This document shows, one piece after another, positions 26,990 to 35,205 of a DNA stretch of 64,000 nt. The notes under the pieces were generated by a model. The model had not been told where the DNA came from and did not search any database. It saw only the letters and a list, made by a program, of their open reading frames with translations. Each line of letters starts with the position of its first letter. Position 1 is the stretch's first letter. This DNA is from JAEZJZ01 sp050949055 (GTDB lineage Bacteria > Bacillota > UBA994 > UBA5500), in NCBI GenBank assembly GCA_050949055.1, contig JBMNFA010000009.1:248001-312000 (forward strand), written 5' to 3'. Made by a program: the position numbers and the translations under genes.

Positions 26990-27672
26990 AGCCGCTAATC
27001 GAGGTCAAGCAGTTATCCTTTAGCTACAGTAAGCAGTCCCCTCCCCTGTTTGAGCAGGTCGATCTGGAAATCTTCCCAGGGGAAGTGGTGGCGTTGCTGG
27101 GCAAGAGCGGGGCCGGCAAGAGCACCCTTTGTCATTGCCTGGCCGGCATCATTCCCCACCTGATCAAGGGGCAGATCAGCGGCCAGGTGCGGGTGGACGA
27201 TCTGCTCACCACGGACAGCAATCCTCCCACCCTGGCCCAAAGGGTGGGGGTTGTGTTTCAGGATCCGGATATGCAGCTGTTCATGCCCACGGTGGAGGAC
27301 GAACTGGCTTTTGGACTGGAGAATCTTTGCCTGCCGCCCCAGGAAATTGGGGAACGGATTGAGCAATGCCTACAGTTGGTGGGCATGAGCGCCAAGCGTC
27401 TGTGTCACCCCCATCAGCTCTCGGGGGGAGAGAAGCAGCGGGTGGCGCTGGCTGCTGTGTTGGCCATGAACCCCCAGGCGTTGATTTTGGACGAGGCCTT
27501 CTCCCAGCTGGACCGCGCCGGTCGCGGCGCCTTGAAGCAGATTATGCTACAGCTTAAGGACGCAGGCAAGGCGATAGTGATGGTGGAGCACGATTGGTCC
27601 AATCTGGACATCGCAGATCGGGTGCTGGTGCTGAAGGAGCGGCAACTGCAGCCTTTTCGGGGTGAACTATGA
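26986..27672 (+). CDS. ECF transporter ATP-binding protein (first)
   Basis: About 228 residues from ATG 26986, which overlaps the previous stop. Walker A is GKSGAGKST, the Q-loop is VVFQDPDMQ, the signature is LSGGEKQRVAL and Walker B is ALILDEAFSQLD (DEA rather than the usual DEP). The PDMQLF-type region after the Q-loop is typical of ECF ATPases. It pairs with the next gene, as EcfA and EcfA' do, in the cytoplasm. Confidence 0.88.
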   Translation: MKPLIEVKQLSFSYSKQSPPLFEQVDLEIFPGEVVALLGKSGAGKSTLCHCLAGIIPHLIKGQISGQVRVDDLLTTDSNPPTLAQRVGVVFQDPDMQLFMPTVEDELAFGLENLCLPPQEIGERIEQCLQLVGMSAKRLCHPHQLSGGEKQRVALAAVLAMNPQALILDEAFSQLDRAGRGALKQIMLQLKDAGKAIVMVEHDWSNLDIADRVLVLKERQLQPFRGEL

Positions 27673-28352
27673 GCGAGTGCAAATCGGTGATTGTTGCTCG
27701 GGACGTTAGTTTCAGCTATCCCAAGGGCCCCCCGCTGTTCGAACGGCTCAACTTGACGCTGTATCAGGGCGAGTTTACGGCCATCGTGGGCGAAAACGGC
27801 AGCGGCAAGACGACACTGGGCAAGTTGCTTTGTGGCATCCTGCGCCCCGCCGGGGGCAGCGTGAGCATTTTGGGGGAGGAGAGCCATAACCTCAGCCTGG
27901 GGAGCATCGGGCAGAAGATCGGCTATCTGTTTCAGAACCCGGATCAGCAGCTGTTTGCGCTGACGGTGCGGGAGGAGCTCTGCTGGCCGCTGCAGCTGCG
28001 GGGCGAAGATGCGGAGTCGGTGCGGCGGAAGGTGGGGCAGGTGCTGGGAAGGTTCCAGCTTGCGGGCTTGGAGGACAAGCTGCCCTTCCGCTTGAGCCGT
28101 GGGGAGAAACAACGGTTGGTGCTGGCGGCGATTATGCTGCAGCGGCCCAGCTACCTGATTTTGGACGAGCCCACCAGCAGCCTGGATCAGGAGCGGCGGG
28201 CAGGATTGTCCCAAGTGCTGCAGGAGTTGCAGGCAGAGGGCATCGGCATGGCTGTGATCACCCATGATTCAGATTTTCTGCAGCAGCATGCACAGCGGGT
28301 GATCCAACTGCGGGAAGGGAGGGTGGTGGCCGATGAACGGGTCTCGCCTTGA
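27669..28352 (+). CDS. ECF transporter ATP-binding protein (second)
   Basis: A 227-residue ATPase overlapping the first by four bases. Walker A is GENGSGKTTLG, the Q-loop LFQNPDQQLFALTVREE is typical of ECF ATPases, the signature is LSRGEKQRLVL (Arg replaces the usual second Gly) and Walker B is YLILDEPTSSLD. Together with the preceding gene it forms the heterodimeric motor of the module. Confidence 0.88.
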   Translation: MSECKSVIVARDVSFSYPKGPPLFERLNLTLYQGEFTAIVGENGSGKTTLGKLLCGILRPAGGSVSILGEESHNLSLGSIGQKIGYLFQNPDQQLFALTVREELCWPLQLRGEDAESVRRKVGQVLGRFQLAGLEDKLPFRLSRGEKQRLVLAAIMLQRPSYLILDEPTSSLDQERRAGLSQVLQELQAEGIGMAVITHDSDFLQQHAQRVIQLREGRVVADERVSP

Positions 28353-29064
28353 CCCCAGAACCAAGCTGGTGATCGTGCTGTCCATCTCTTCCCTGGGTGT
28401 GTTCATCGGCGACCCCTGGGTGCTGCTGGGTGTAGCCGGCGTATCCTGGCTGCTGGCCACCCTGCTGGGCGGCAACCCTGGGGGCGCCGCCCGGCGCTGG
28501 CGCCGGATGCTGTGGCTGTTTCTGCCCATCGTCTTGATGCAGAGTGTGTTTGCGCCTGGGGGCATGCGGTTATTAGGCATCGGCTCGCTGACCCTGCTCA
28601 GCAGCGGCGGACTGCTGAAGGGGTTGGCCATGCTCTGCCGGCTGCTGATTGTGGTGGTGGCCGCCAGCATCATGACCACGTCCAACTCGCGCGATGTGGT
28701 GCAGGGACTGATCCAGTGGAAGTTGCCTTATGAGATCGCCTTTATGGTCTCGCTGGCGGCGCGCTTCTTGCCCATGCTGGGCGAGGAAGTGCGTGACTCG
28801 CTGACGGCGCTGCAGCTAAGAGGCATCGAGCCAGAGGCTCTGCCGCTACGGAAACGCCTGCAGCTCTATTCGTACCTGCTGATGCCGGTGATGGTCAGCA
28901 CGGTGATTCGGGCGGAGCAGCTTTCATTGGCCATGGAGATGCGTGCCTTTCGCGCCTTCCCCACCCGTACCAGCCACCGCAGCTTGCAGCTTAGGGGAGC
29001 GGATTATGCCTGGATGCTAGGCAGCGCGGCGGTGACGGTGGCGGCCTTGGTTGCCCTGCGCTAG
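28333..29064 (+). CDS. ECF transporter transmembrane T component
   Basis: A 243-residue membrane protein overlapping the second ATPase gene by 20 bases. The start ATG follows GGGAGGG. Hydrophobic segments alternate with the family's coupling motifs: LQLRGIEPEALPL and MEMRAFRAFPTR, each with the A/M-R-G/A pattern that binds the ATPases. EcfT links the ATPases to the S component. Ends the transporter part of the operon. Confidence 0.85.
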   Translation: MNGSRLDPRTKLVIVLSISSLGVFIGDPWVLLGVAGVSWLLATLLGGNPGGAARRWRRMLWLFLPIVLMQSVFAPGGMRLLGIGSLTLLSSGGLLKGLAMLCRLLIVVVAASIMTTSNSRDVVQGLIQWKLPYEIAFMVSLAARFLPMLGEEVRDSLTALQLRGIEPEALPLRKRLQLYSYLLMPVMVSTVIRAEQLSLAMEMRAFRAFPTRTSHRSLQLRGADYAWMLGSAAVTVAALVALR

Positions 29065-29164
29065 AGCGGGTGTGAGAAAATAATCCGTAAGCGCTGGCGC
29101 TCAGGGTGTCCGCATCGTGTCATTCCGAGCGCAGCGAGGAATCTATACGGAGGTGAACAACAAG

Positions 29165-29920
29165 ATGCGTATCTTTTCGGTTTCCGGCATCAGCAAGTCC
29201 GGAAAGACGACTACCATAGAAGAGATCATCAAAGAACTACGGCGGCGGCGATACACCGTGGGCAGCATCAAGGACATCCACTTCGAGGCCTTTGCCATCG
29301 ATGGCCCGTCCACCAACACCGCCCGCCACCGCCGGGCGGGATCAGAGCTGGTCACCGCCTGGGGGCTGGCCGAGACAGATGTTCTCTTCCCCACCCGGCT
29401 GCCCCTGGAGCAACTGCTCCGCTTCTATAGCCAGGACTTTGTGATCATCGAAGGTTTTGCCGAAGGGCCCATCCCCAAAATCGTCACGGGGCATTCGCTG
29501 GAACGGGTGGATGAGCGGTTGGACGACCTGACCTTCGCTATTTCCGGACGCATTGCCGCCGGTATGGATGAGTACCGGGGGCTGCCGGCGCTGAGCGCAC
29601 TCACCCAGGTGGCCGAACTCTGCGACCTGATTGAAGAAAAAGTGTTTGAACGGCTACCCCACTTTCCTGGAGAGTGTTGCGCCGCCTGCGGGCAGGATTG
29701 TGTGCAGCTGGCCGCTCGCATCCTCAAGGGGGAAGCCCAGCGCAGTGACTGCCGCCTGGTGGCCGAGCGGCAGAAGGTGGAGCTGTGCATCGACGGCGAG
29801 CCGATCAAGATGGTGCCCTTTGTGCAGAGCATCCTCTATAACGCGGTGCGGGGCGTGGTGACGGAGTTGGACGGTTACCAGCCGGGCAAGAAAGTGGAGA
29901 TCAAGATTGGCTCCATTTGA
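29165..29920 (+). CDS. mobB: MobB-like GTPase with C-terminal Cys-rich domain
   Basis: 251 residues from ATG 29165; the longer frame upstream to 29117 translates an intergenic repeat and is discarded. Residues 1-160 match MobB: P-loop SGISKSGKTTTIEEII, VGSIKDIHFEAFAIDGPSTN, AGSELVTAWG and FVIIEGFAEGP. MobB assists attachment of the guanylyl group to molybdopterin. The C-terminal about 90 residues contain CCAACGQDC and a later Cys, then VPFVQSILYNAVRGVV; this looks like a metal or Fe-S site. It lies about 100 bases after the T gene, probably in the same transcript. It strengthens the molybdenum/tungsten link. Confidence 0.8.
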   Translation: MRIFSVSGISKSGKTTTIEEIIKELRRRRYTVGSIKDIHFEAFAIDGPSTNTARHRRAGSELVTAWGLAETDVLFPTRLPLEQLLRFYSQDFVIIEGFAEGPIPKIVTGHSLERVDERLDDLTFAISGRIAAGMDEYRGLPALSALTQVAELCDLIEEKVFERLPHFPGECCAACGQDCVQLAARILKGEAQRSDCRLVAERQKVELCIDGEPIKMVPFVQSILYNAVRGVVTELDGYQPGKKVEIKIGSI

Positions 29921-30617
29921 AGACCTGCTGGACCCGGCTGATTGGGAGCAACTGGAGGTCTGCCGCTATCAAGTGGTGCGGCAGTTCCGCAGCAAGAGAA
30001 ACCAGGTCTGTCTGGTACGGGTAAGCCGAACAGACGGGACCGCAGGGGAGCTGGTGGTGAAGCGGGCGGGAGAGCAGGTTGTGGATTTGAGTCGCGAGGC
30101 AAGTCTGCAGGCGCTGCTTCATCAACGGGGGCTAGCGGTTCCCCGGGTGCTGCTGGCAAAACCCCGCTGCCTGGTGATGCAATACATCACCGGAGAGACC
30201 CTGGTAGACTATCTGGAGCAGGTGGAACGGGAATACCCCCTCTGCCCAGAAACGCTGCAGAGCGCAGTACGCCCGCTAGCTCAGCAACTAGCCGCCTGGT
30301 TGCAGCTGTTTTATCGGATCACCGCGGACAGCTTTGGCCGCGCCATGATCAGGGGCGACGTCAACCTGCGCAACTTCCTCGTCCGCGATGATAAAATCTT
30401 TGGAGTGGATTTTGAGGATGCCCGGCCGGGTGACATGGCCGAGGATGCAGGCCGCATCCTGGCCTTTGCCCTCACCTACGACCCGGCTTTCACCCCCTGG
30501 AAGCGAGCGATCGTAGAGGAGCTGTCCCTGGCTTTTCGGGAGGTGCTGCAGCTGGCGGCAAAGCCCCTGCAGCGCGCGATGGAGGCTGAACTGCAGGCAA
30601 TTCGCGAACGAAGATAG
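29907..30617 (+). CDS. small protein-kinase-like protein, 236 aa
   Basis: It starts at TTG 29907 (GGAG seven bases upstream) inside the end of the MobB-like gene, a 14-base overlap. The catalytic-loop pattern is MIRGDVNLRNFLV and the metal-binding part is FGVDFEDARPGD, as in protein-kinase-like folds of the Bud32/Kae1-associated or lipopolysaccharide-kinase type. N-lobe Lys is in LVVKRAGEQ. No substrate is evident. It is the last gene of the operon and abuts a large palindrome. Being coupled to MobB suggests a role in that pathway; inference. Confidence 0.7.
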   Translation: MAPFEDLLDPADWEQLEVCRYQVVRQFRSKRNQVCLVRVSRTDGTAGELVVKRAGEQVVDLSREASLQALLHQRGLAVPRVLLAKPRCLVMQYITGETLVDYLEQVEREYPLCPETLQSAVRPLAQQLAAWLQLFYRITADSFGRAMIRGDVNLRNFLVRDDKIFGVDFEDARPGDMAEDAGRILAFALTYDPAFTPWKRAIVEELSLAFREVLQLAAKPLQRAMEAELQAIRERR

Positions 30618-30620
30618 CAA

Positions 30621-30680
30621 GTTACAGCGGGACGTGTACCTTGTAACCCGAGTGTTACGAGGTACACGTCCCGCTGTAAC
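30621..30680. repeat. 60-nt palindrome between convergent genes
   Basis: GTTACAGCGGGACGTGTACC at the left is exactly repeated in reverse complement at the right end (21 perfect pairs, then a T/G mismatch, then GTAAC with GTTAC), around a CCGAGT loop. It shares the GGGAC core of the other repeats. It separates the kinase-like gene (ends 30617) and the leftward gene ending at 30691, so it can terminate both. Confidence 0.8.
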
Positions 30681-30690
30681 ATTCATTCTC

Positions 30691-32475
30691 TTAAGGGATG
30701 GAGACCAGGATGAACATGTTATAGTCAATACCGTCGTCCTGGTTGCTGCCATGGATGGCGTGGATGCTCTGGAAGATGATGCGCAGCTGAGCGTCTCTGC
30801 CGGATGCATCCAGGGTCATCTGCTCAGGGCCCAGGAGTCTCTCGGATAAGTCCCCAGCGGCCATCAGGTTGGTAACGAAGTCATTCAGGCCGGTGGCCAC
30901 CAATTCTGTCCCCGCACTATCCTGTATGGACACCCGCGCTTCTTGTGGCGACTGGCGCTCCACTACCAGTCGGTAGGTGCTGCCCCGCACCGTGAAGCTT
31001 TGGGTGATGGTCCGTGTTTGCTGATAGCGATAGGCCGTGGCCTCCAGCAAGACGTCGTAGCCGCTGATCGGCAGCGGGCCTTGTCGATTGAGGTTGGCAT
31101 AGAAGCGAGTGATATTCTCCGCCATGTAGCTATAGGTAGGCTCAAAACCCAAGGCCTGCTCCATGTCCCGATAGGGCTCGAAGTCCTGGGGCAGCCAAGA
31201 TACTTGCGGCAGGTAGCCGCGGTGATTCAGGTAGTTGAGGATATTGGTGGTCTCCCGGCGCACGTCCAGGTCCACATCACTTTGGGGGTGCAGCTCTCCG
31301 TCCACCAGGATTCCCGCCGCTTGCAGCATCCCTTCCAGCCGCGACACCTGGCTGAGGCGCGAGACAGTGAAAGCGTCCACCGGAGGAACGATGGAGGCGA
31401 TGGCCAGGCTGGCGGCCAAAACGGCGATGATGCCGTTCCTGGTCACCGGGCGCAATGAGAGCGCGATGCCGACGATCAAGGAGAAGATGCCAAACAGAGT
31501 CAGGTAGTAGCGGGACTCGGTGATGCCATAGGCCCGCAAACGAATGGATACCGAAACCAGCTGCATGATCACCACCGGAATCAGCACCTTGGGAAAGAGG
31601 TGCTGATAGAGCACGGCCGAGCGGTTGTTCAGGCGGCTGGCCAGAACATAGACCAGCAGGCCAGCGGCGGCGTAACCCAGGATCATCGGCCCCAACTGGC
31701 CGATAGGCCATTCCCTGGTGACGCCGATCTTGACGAAATAGGCCAGCAGCACCAGGGTGTAGGCACTGATCAGCGGGATAGCGATCTGGGCCACCAGAAT
31801 CTCCAAGATACGAGGATACTGGCTGGACTCCTGGGCGGCAATCCGGTCGGCCATTTGGTCCGAGTTGAACCGGGGCAGCAGCGACAGGTAGTGGATGGTG
31901 GCGAACAGCATCCAGACGATGGCCAGCATGTAGCCAAAGGTGTCGCTGTCCACGTCGAACAACAGGATATCGATGGCCACAATCAGCGCCGCTAGTCCGG
32001 CGGAGAGCACCCCGGCGTAGAGGATGGACGTCATCGCTGACTTGAAATGGACCAAAGCCACGCTGTTGAAATCGAACCTGCCCCCAAGCGACGGCAGCCA
32101 GATGAACGCACAGAACATGGCAAAGACGGCCACTGCTGTTCTGGCACCGACCTCGTAGTCTATCGCCGGTGCCCCGGCAATGATCAGGTAGTAGCCCAGA
32201 GTGAACAACACAGACACAATGTAGACGGCGGAGCGGCGCCCGGCCAAGCTGGGAAAGCGCTCGCAGGCAAATTGCGCAGTGATTCCCAGGAAGGCTGCAA
32301 ACAGGCAGACGAACATCAGCTTCTGGATCAGCAGGCTGGGGGTACTATGCAAGGAGATCATGTAACAGGTCAAAGCTGTGCTGCCAACCAGGCTAAGCAC
32401 GGTCAGCGGGAACCGCCAGATCGCCTGGCCCAACCCCCGCAGGGTGCGGGCAACTGTCTCAATCAACCTTCCCAT
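30691..32475 (-). CDS. DUF4153-type membrane protein
   Basis: A 594-residue protein. The first about 370 residues hold ten or so hydrophobic segments (for example LTVLSLVGSTALTCYMI, IAVLAASLAIASIVPP). The C-terminal about 220 residues are an exported soluble domain (RETTNILNYLNHRGYLPQ). The layout fits the DUF4153 family of Gram-positive membrane proteins, whose function is unknown. ATG 32475 follows an AGAGGGG site. Single leftward gene. Confidence 0.75.
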   Translation of the reverse strand: MGRLIETVARTLRGLGQAIWRFPLTVLSLVGSTALTCYMISLHSTPSLLIQKLMFVCLFAAFLGITAQFACERFPSLAGRRSAVYIVSVLFTLGYYLIIAGAPAIDYEVGARTAVAVFAMFCAFIWLPSLGGRFDFNSVALVHFKSAMTSILYAGVLSAGLAALIVAIDILLFDVDSDTFGYMLAIVWMLFATIHYLSLLPRFNSDQMADRIAAQESSQYPRILEILVAQIAIPLISAYTLVLLAYFVKIGVTREWPIGQLGPMILGYAAAGLLVYVLASRLNNRSAVLYQHLFPKVLIPVVIMQLVSVSIRLRAYGITESRYYLTLFGIFSLIVGIALSLRPVTRNGIIAVLAASLAIASIVPPVDAFTVSRLSQVSRLEGMLQAAGILVDGELHPQSDVDLDVRRETTNILNYLNHRGYLPQVSWLPQDFEPYRDMEQALGFEPTYSYMAENITRFYANLNRQGPLPISGYDVLLEATAYRYQQTRTITQSFTVRGSTYRLVVERQSPQEARVSIQDSAGTELVATGLNDFVTNLMAAGDLSERLLGPEQMTLDASGRDAQLRIIFQSIHAIHGSNQDDGIDYNMFILVSIP

Positions 32476-32787
32476 ATCTTCTGTCCCCTCTCTTTCTTCT
32501 GGGCGGAGCGGAAAACGAGAGCCAACTATATCTAGTTAGTGAATTGTGCCAGGGCGCTCGGTCATTTATGACGGCGACCTGTGCTGAGAGAATATATACC
32601 CATTTAATTAGACGTAATGCACAATCAAAAGATGCGCCTGGGGGAAAATACCTGGCCGCGAGGACTGCGCGGCGGTACTGGGCGGACGACACCGCCGGGT
32701 TGCTTGCGAAAGCGTAGACGCTTTGGTTACAGGGCTGGCCGGTAAGTGATAAAATGGCGTTACAATGTGATCAGTGGAGGTGTGGCC
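32476..32787. other. divergent promoter region, no gene seen
   Basis: About 310 bases between two divergent genes. It contains an AT-rich core (AATATATACCCATTTAATTA near 32590) where promoters probably lie, and a hairpin AAAGCG-TAGA-CGCTTT near 32709-32724. I could not assign -35/-10 pairs with confidence. Confidence 0.4.
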
Positions 32788-33972
32788 ATGAAAAGGCTTG
32801 TTCGGGCCATCTTACTTATTCTAGCCGTTGGTCTGCTCTGGTCGCAGCCAGCCGTGGCACATGCTGCCCCCCGCCTGGCACCTCAAATTCGCCCGGAAAT
32901 GGAGTTGCTGGCCGGGGTTTTGACTCAGACAACCTGGATCGACCGGCATGGTCCCCAATCGGAGGGGAACGAGTACTATCGCGCTTTGCGAGACTTCTTC
33001 TCCGATTATCAATCGCATGAGGCAATCAAGCTGGCGCAGGAATTGACCAACCTGGGCTATACCTATGATGCGCCTATTGCCTTTATCTGTCACTTGGGCC
33101 CGTTGCCGGACTTGGAGCTGCAACACGAGTACTCGGAATACATTGTGGGCAGGGCGCACGGCAGGGAACGGCTGGAGCGGTTCCGGTCGGCCCTAAAGGA
33201 CCTGGCAGCGGAATCGAATTTCATGGAATTCTATCGGTCGTGGCAGCCCCGCTACCAGCAGTGGGTGGAGGCAGCCAACATGGACGGGGAGATGGTGGTC
33301 AACTGGTTGGAGCAATTCTTTGGCCAGGAAGCCTCAGAATTCCAGATCATTCTGGCGCCAGCCATGTTCCCGGGTGGTGGATATGGTGCCACCGTAACCA
33401 CCGCCGAGGGCGAGAAGATATCCTTTCAGGTGGTACGCGAACGGGGAGAAAGCACCGCTGAGCCGAGCTTTCCCAGCGGATTGGGTTTGGAATACCTGTC
33501 TCTGCATGAGTGGGGCCACTCGTTCGTCAATCCGGCTTTGGAGGCCCGTTCCGACCTGGTGGGCCGGCTGGTCAGGTTCTTCCGACCGGTATCCCGAGAA
33601 ATGAAAGCCCAAGCCTATGGCAGCGTACATGTATTCATGAACGAGCAGGTGCTGCGGGCGGTGACCACACTGGCCGCAGAGGAGCTATATGGTCAGGAGA
33701 GATACGAGCAGTTCCTGGCCAATGAAATGGACGCTTCCTTCTACTTGACTGAGGGCATCGTGAACATTTTGCGGGACTACCAGAACAATCGTGACACTTA
33801 TCCCAACTTCGACGCCTTCGTCCCGGTGCTGCTGGAGCGGATAGGAGAATTGGCTCCCGGTCCCTGGTGGAAAGGGCTTGGCCTCTACTGGCAAGTGGCA
33901 GCCATCGTTGTCGGCATCATCCTGTTGCGCTGGTCAATGGCCAGACGTGGTCAGCAACGACACCGATCCTAA
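32788..33972 (+). CDS. exported DUF4932-type putative metalloprotease
   Basis: 394 residues from ATG 32788 (TGGAGG upstream); the signal peptide ends near PAVAHA. A zinc-protease-like motif HEWGHSFVNPALE matches HExxH. The surrounding pattern (YDAPIAFICHLG, LSLHEWGHSFV) fits the DUF4932 family. The C-terminus has a membrane helix (WQVAAIVVGIILLRW), so the protein is likely anchored outside the membrane. Protease activity is inferred from the motif only. Confidence 0.75.
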   Translation: MKRLVRAILLILAVGLLWSQPAVAHAAPRLAPQIRPEMELLAGVLTQTTWIDRHGPQSEGNEYYRALRDFFSDYQSHEAIKLAQELTNLGYTYDAPIAFICHLGPLPDLELQHEYSEYIVGRAHGRERLERFRSALKDLAAESNFMEFYRSWQPRYQQWVEAANMDGEMVVNWLEQFFGQEASEFQIILAPAMFPGGGYGATVTTAEGEKISFQVVRERGESTAEPSFPSGLGLEYLSLHEWGHSFVNPALEARSDLVGRLVRFFRPVSREMKAQAYGSVHVFMNEQVLRAVTTLAAEELYGQERYEQFLANEMDASFYLTEGIVNILRDYQNNRDTYPNFDAFVPVLLERIGELAPGPWWKGLGLYWQVAAIVVGIILLRWSMARRGQQRHRS

Positions 33973-33981
33973 TGATTAGCA

Positions 33982-34042
33982 AGGGATTGCCCTGGGAACC
34001 TCACCACAAGTTGGTGCGAGGCCTCGGCAATCCCTGTTTCTT
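33982..34042 (+). terminator. hairpin terminator
   Basis: AGGGATTGCC (33982-33991) pairs with GGCAATCCCT (34026-34035), with an inner CTCACCACAAGTTGGTGCGAG hairpin in the loop, followed by GTTTCTT. It separates the DUF4932 gene and the leftward GNAT gene. Confidence 0.7.
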
Positions 34043-34047
34043 CGCCC

Positions 34048-34926
34048 TTATGCCTGGCACATGGTAGGGAACATGAATCGCTCCGGGAATTTGAAGTCTG
34101 CAGGCAGGAAGAAGAGACCGTCCGACGACTGCCAATCCTCGCACGCGAGCGGCAGGCTAGTCTGATCCGGGGTAAAATGGAACTGCAGCCGCTTGACTCC
34201 CGCCGGGACGATGGCGGCAACGATCTGATCCAGATTGAACGGCCGGGCACTGATCACGTCGTAGAGCTGCAGCAGCTCTCCTTCCACCCGATGGATGGTG
34301 ACGGCGTCCAATTCCGGCAAGTAGTAGACATCCTGACCACATAGATGCAGGCAGTAGAACATCAGCAGCCAGGCAACGTTGACTACACCCAAGGTCTGTG
34401 AAACCGGTTGGCGCTGGCGGCTGAGACGTAGCAGCGTCTGCAAGTCTGCCGGCAGCGACAGGTCCAGGCGGCGCGGGGCTTGCGGCGCTGATGCCAGTTG
34501 CCCCAGCGAGACGGAAAACTGCTGCTGCTCTAGGCGCTGGAAACCGAACCGGGGATAGAAGTCCAGCACCGAACGGTTGGCAAACAGGAAAGCCAGGTCA
34601 TAGGAGTTGGCATATTGCGAAAGGGCGAAGCGCATCAGCTTCCCCGCCAACCCCTGCCCCCGATGATCCGGGTGGGTCATCACCGTCCCCACCTGGATGG
34701 CCTTGATTGGCTTACCATGACAAACCATGTCCATGCGGCTGATGGATACGTTAGCTATCACTTGCTCATGGTACAGATAGGAGAAGCAGACATACGCGTC
34801 GCCCCAATAGCCCAAGTTGTACCAGTGCTCAAAATCGATGCTGAATATCTGTTTGGCCAGCAGCCCGAAGCTTTGACGATAATCAGCGTGATGTTTGTAG
34901 TCATGGATCAACCGGTATTCCTGCAC
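34048..34926 (-). CDS. GNAT family N-acetyltransferase
   Basis: A 292-residue GNAT protein. The acetyl-CoA motif is VMTHPDHRGQGLAGKLM at about residue 85, followed by VLDFYPRFGFQ, the usual C-terminal strand of the fold. A second half of about 150 residues resembles the extended C-terminal domains of larger GNATs with sterol-carrier-like folds. The acceptor is unknown. Leftward single gene. Confidence 0.85.
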   Translation of the reverse strand: MQEYRLIHDYKHHADYRQSFGLLAKQIFSIDFEHWYNLGYWGDAYVCFSYLYHEQVIANVSISRMDMVCHGKPIKAIQVGTVMTHPDHRGQGLAGKLMRFALSQYANSYDLAFLFANRSVLDFYPRFGFQRLEQQQFSVSLGQLASAPQAPRRLDLSLPADLQTLLRLSRQRQPVSQTLGVVNVAWLLMFYCLHLCGQDVYYLPELDAVTIHRVEGELLQLYDVISARPFNLDQIVAAIVPAGVKRLQFHFTPDQTSLPLACEDWQSSDGLFFLPADFKFPERFMFPTMCQA

Positions 34927-35055
34927 TGACCATACCTCCCGGTGCGCTACAGATTGCAGTCCTTATCCTCTATGTTCTTCATCCAAGTGCCAAACGCCTG
35001 CCAGAAGCTTGCTTGGTTATTCTAATATTCGGGACACTTGGAACGGTAATCATTA

Positions 35056-35084
35056 TTGATAAATCAGCTAAACAATTATATAAT
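35056..35084 (+). promoter_or_regulatory. sigma-A promoter of selenoperoxiredoxin gene
   Basis: TTGATA (35056-35061) and TATAAT (35079-35084) with exactly 17 bases between: a near-consensus vegetative promoter. Transcription should start near 35091, giving a leader of about 115 bases. The leader holds a CCAGGC-GTT-GCCTGG hairpin (35106-35120). Confidence 0.85.
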
Positions 35085-35205
35085 TAAGGACAAACACAGG
35101 GCTTGCCAGGCGTTGCCTGGGGGCTACTGTTGCGCCGTTGGCACCTCTGGCGTTTGGCCCGTTCTTGAGGGCAGGCCGACCGGCGACGAAAAGGGAGGGG
35201 ATCCG

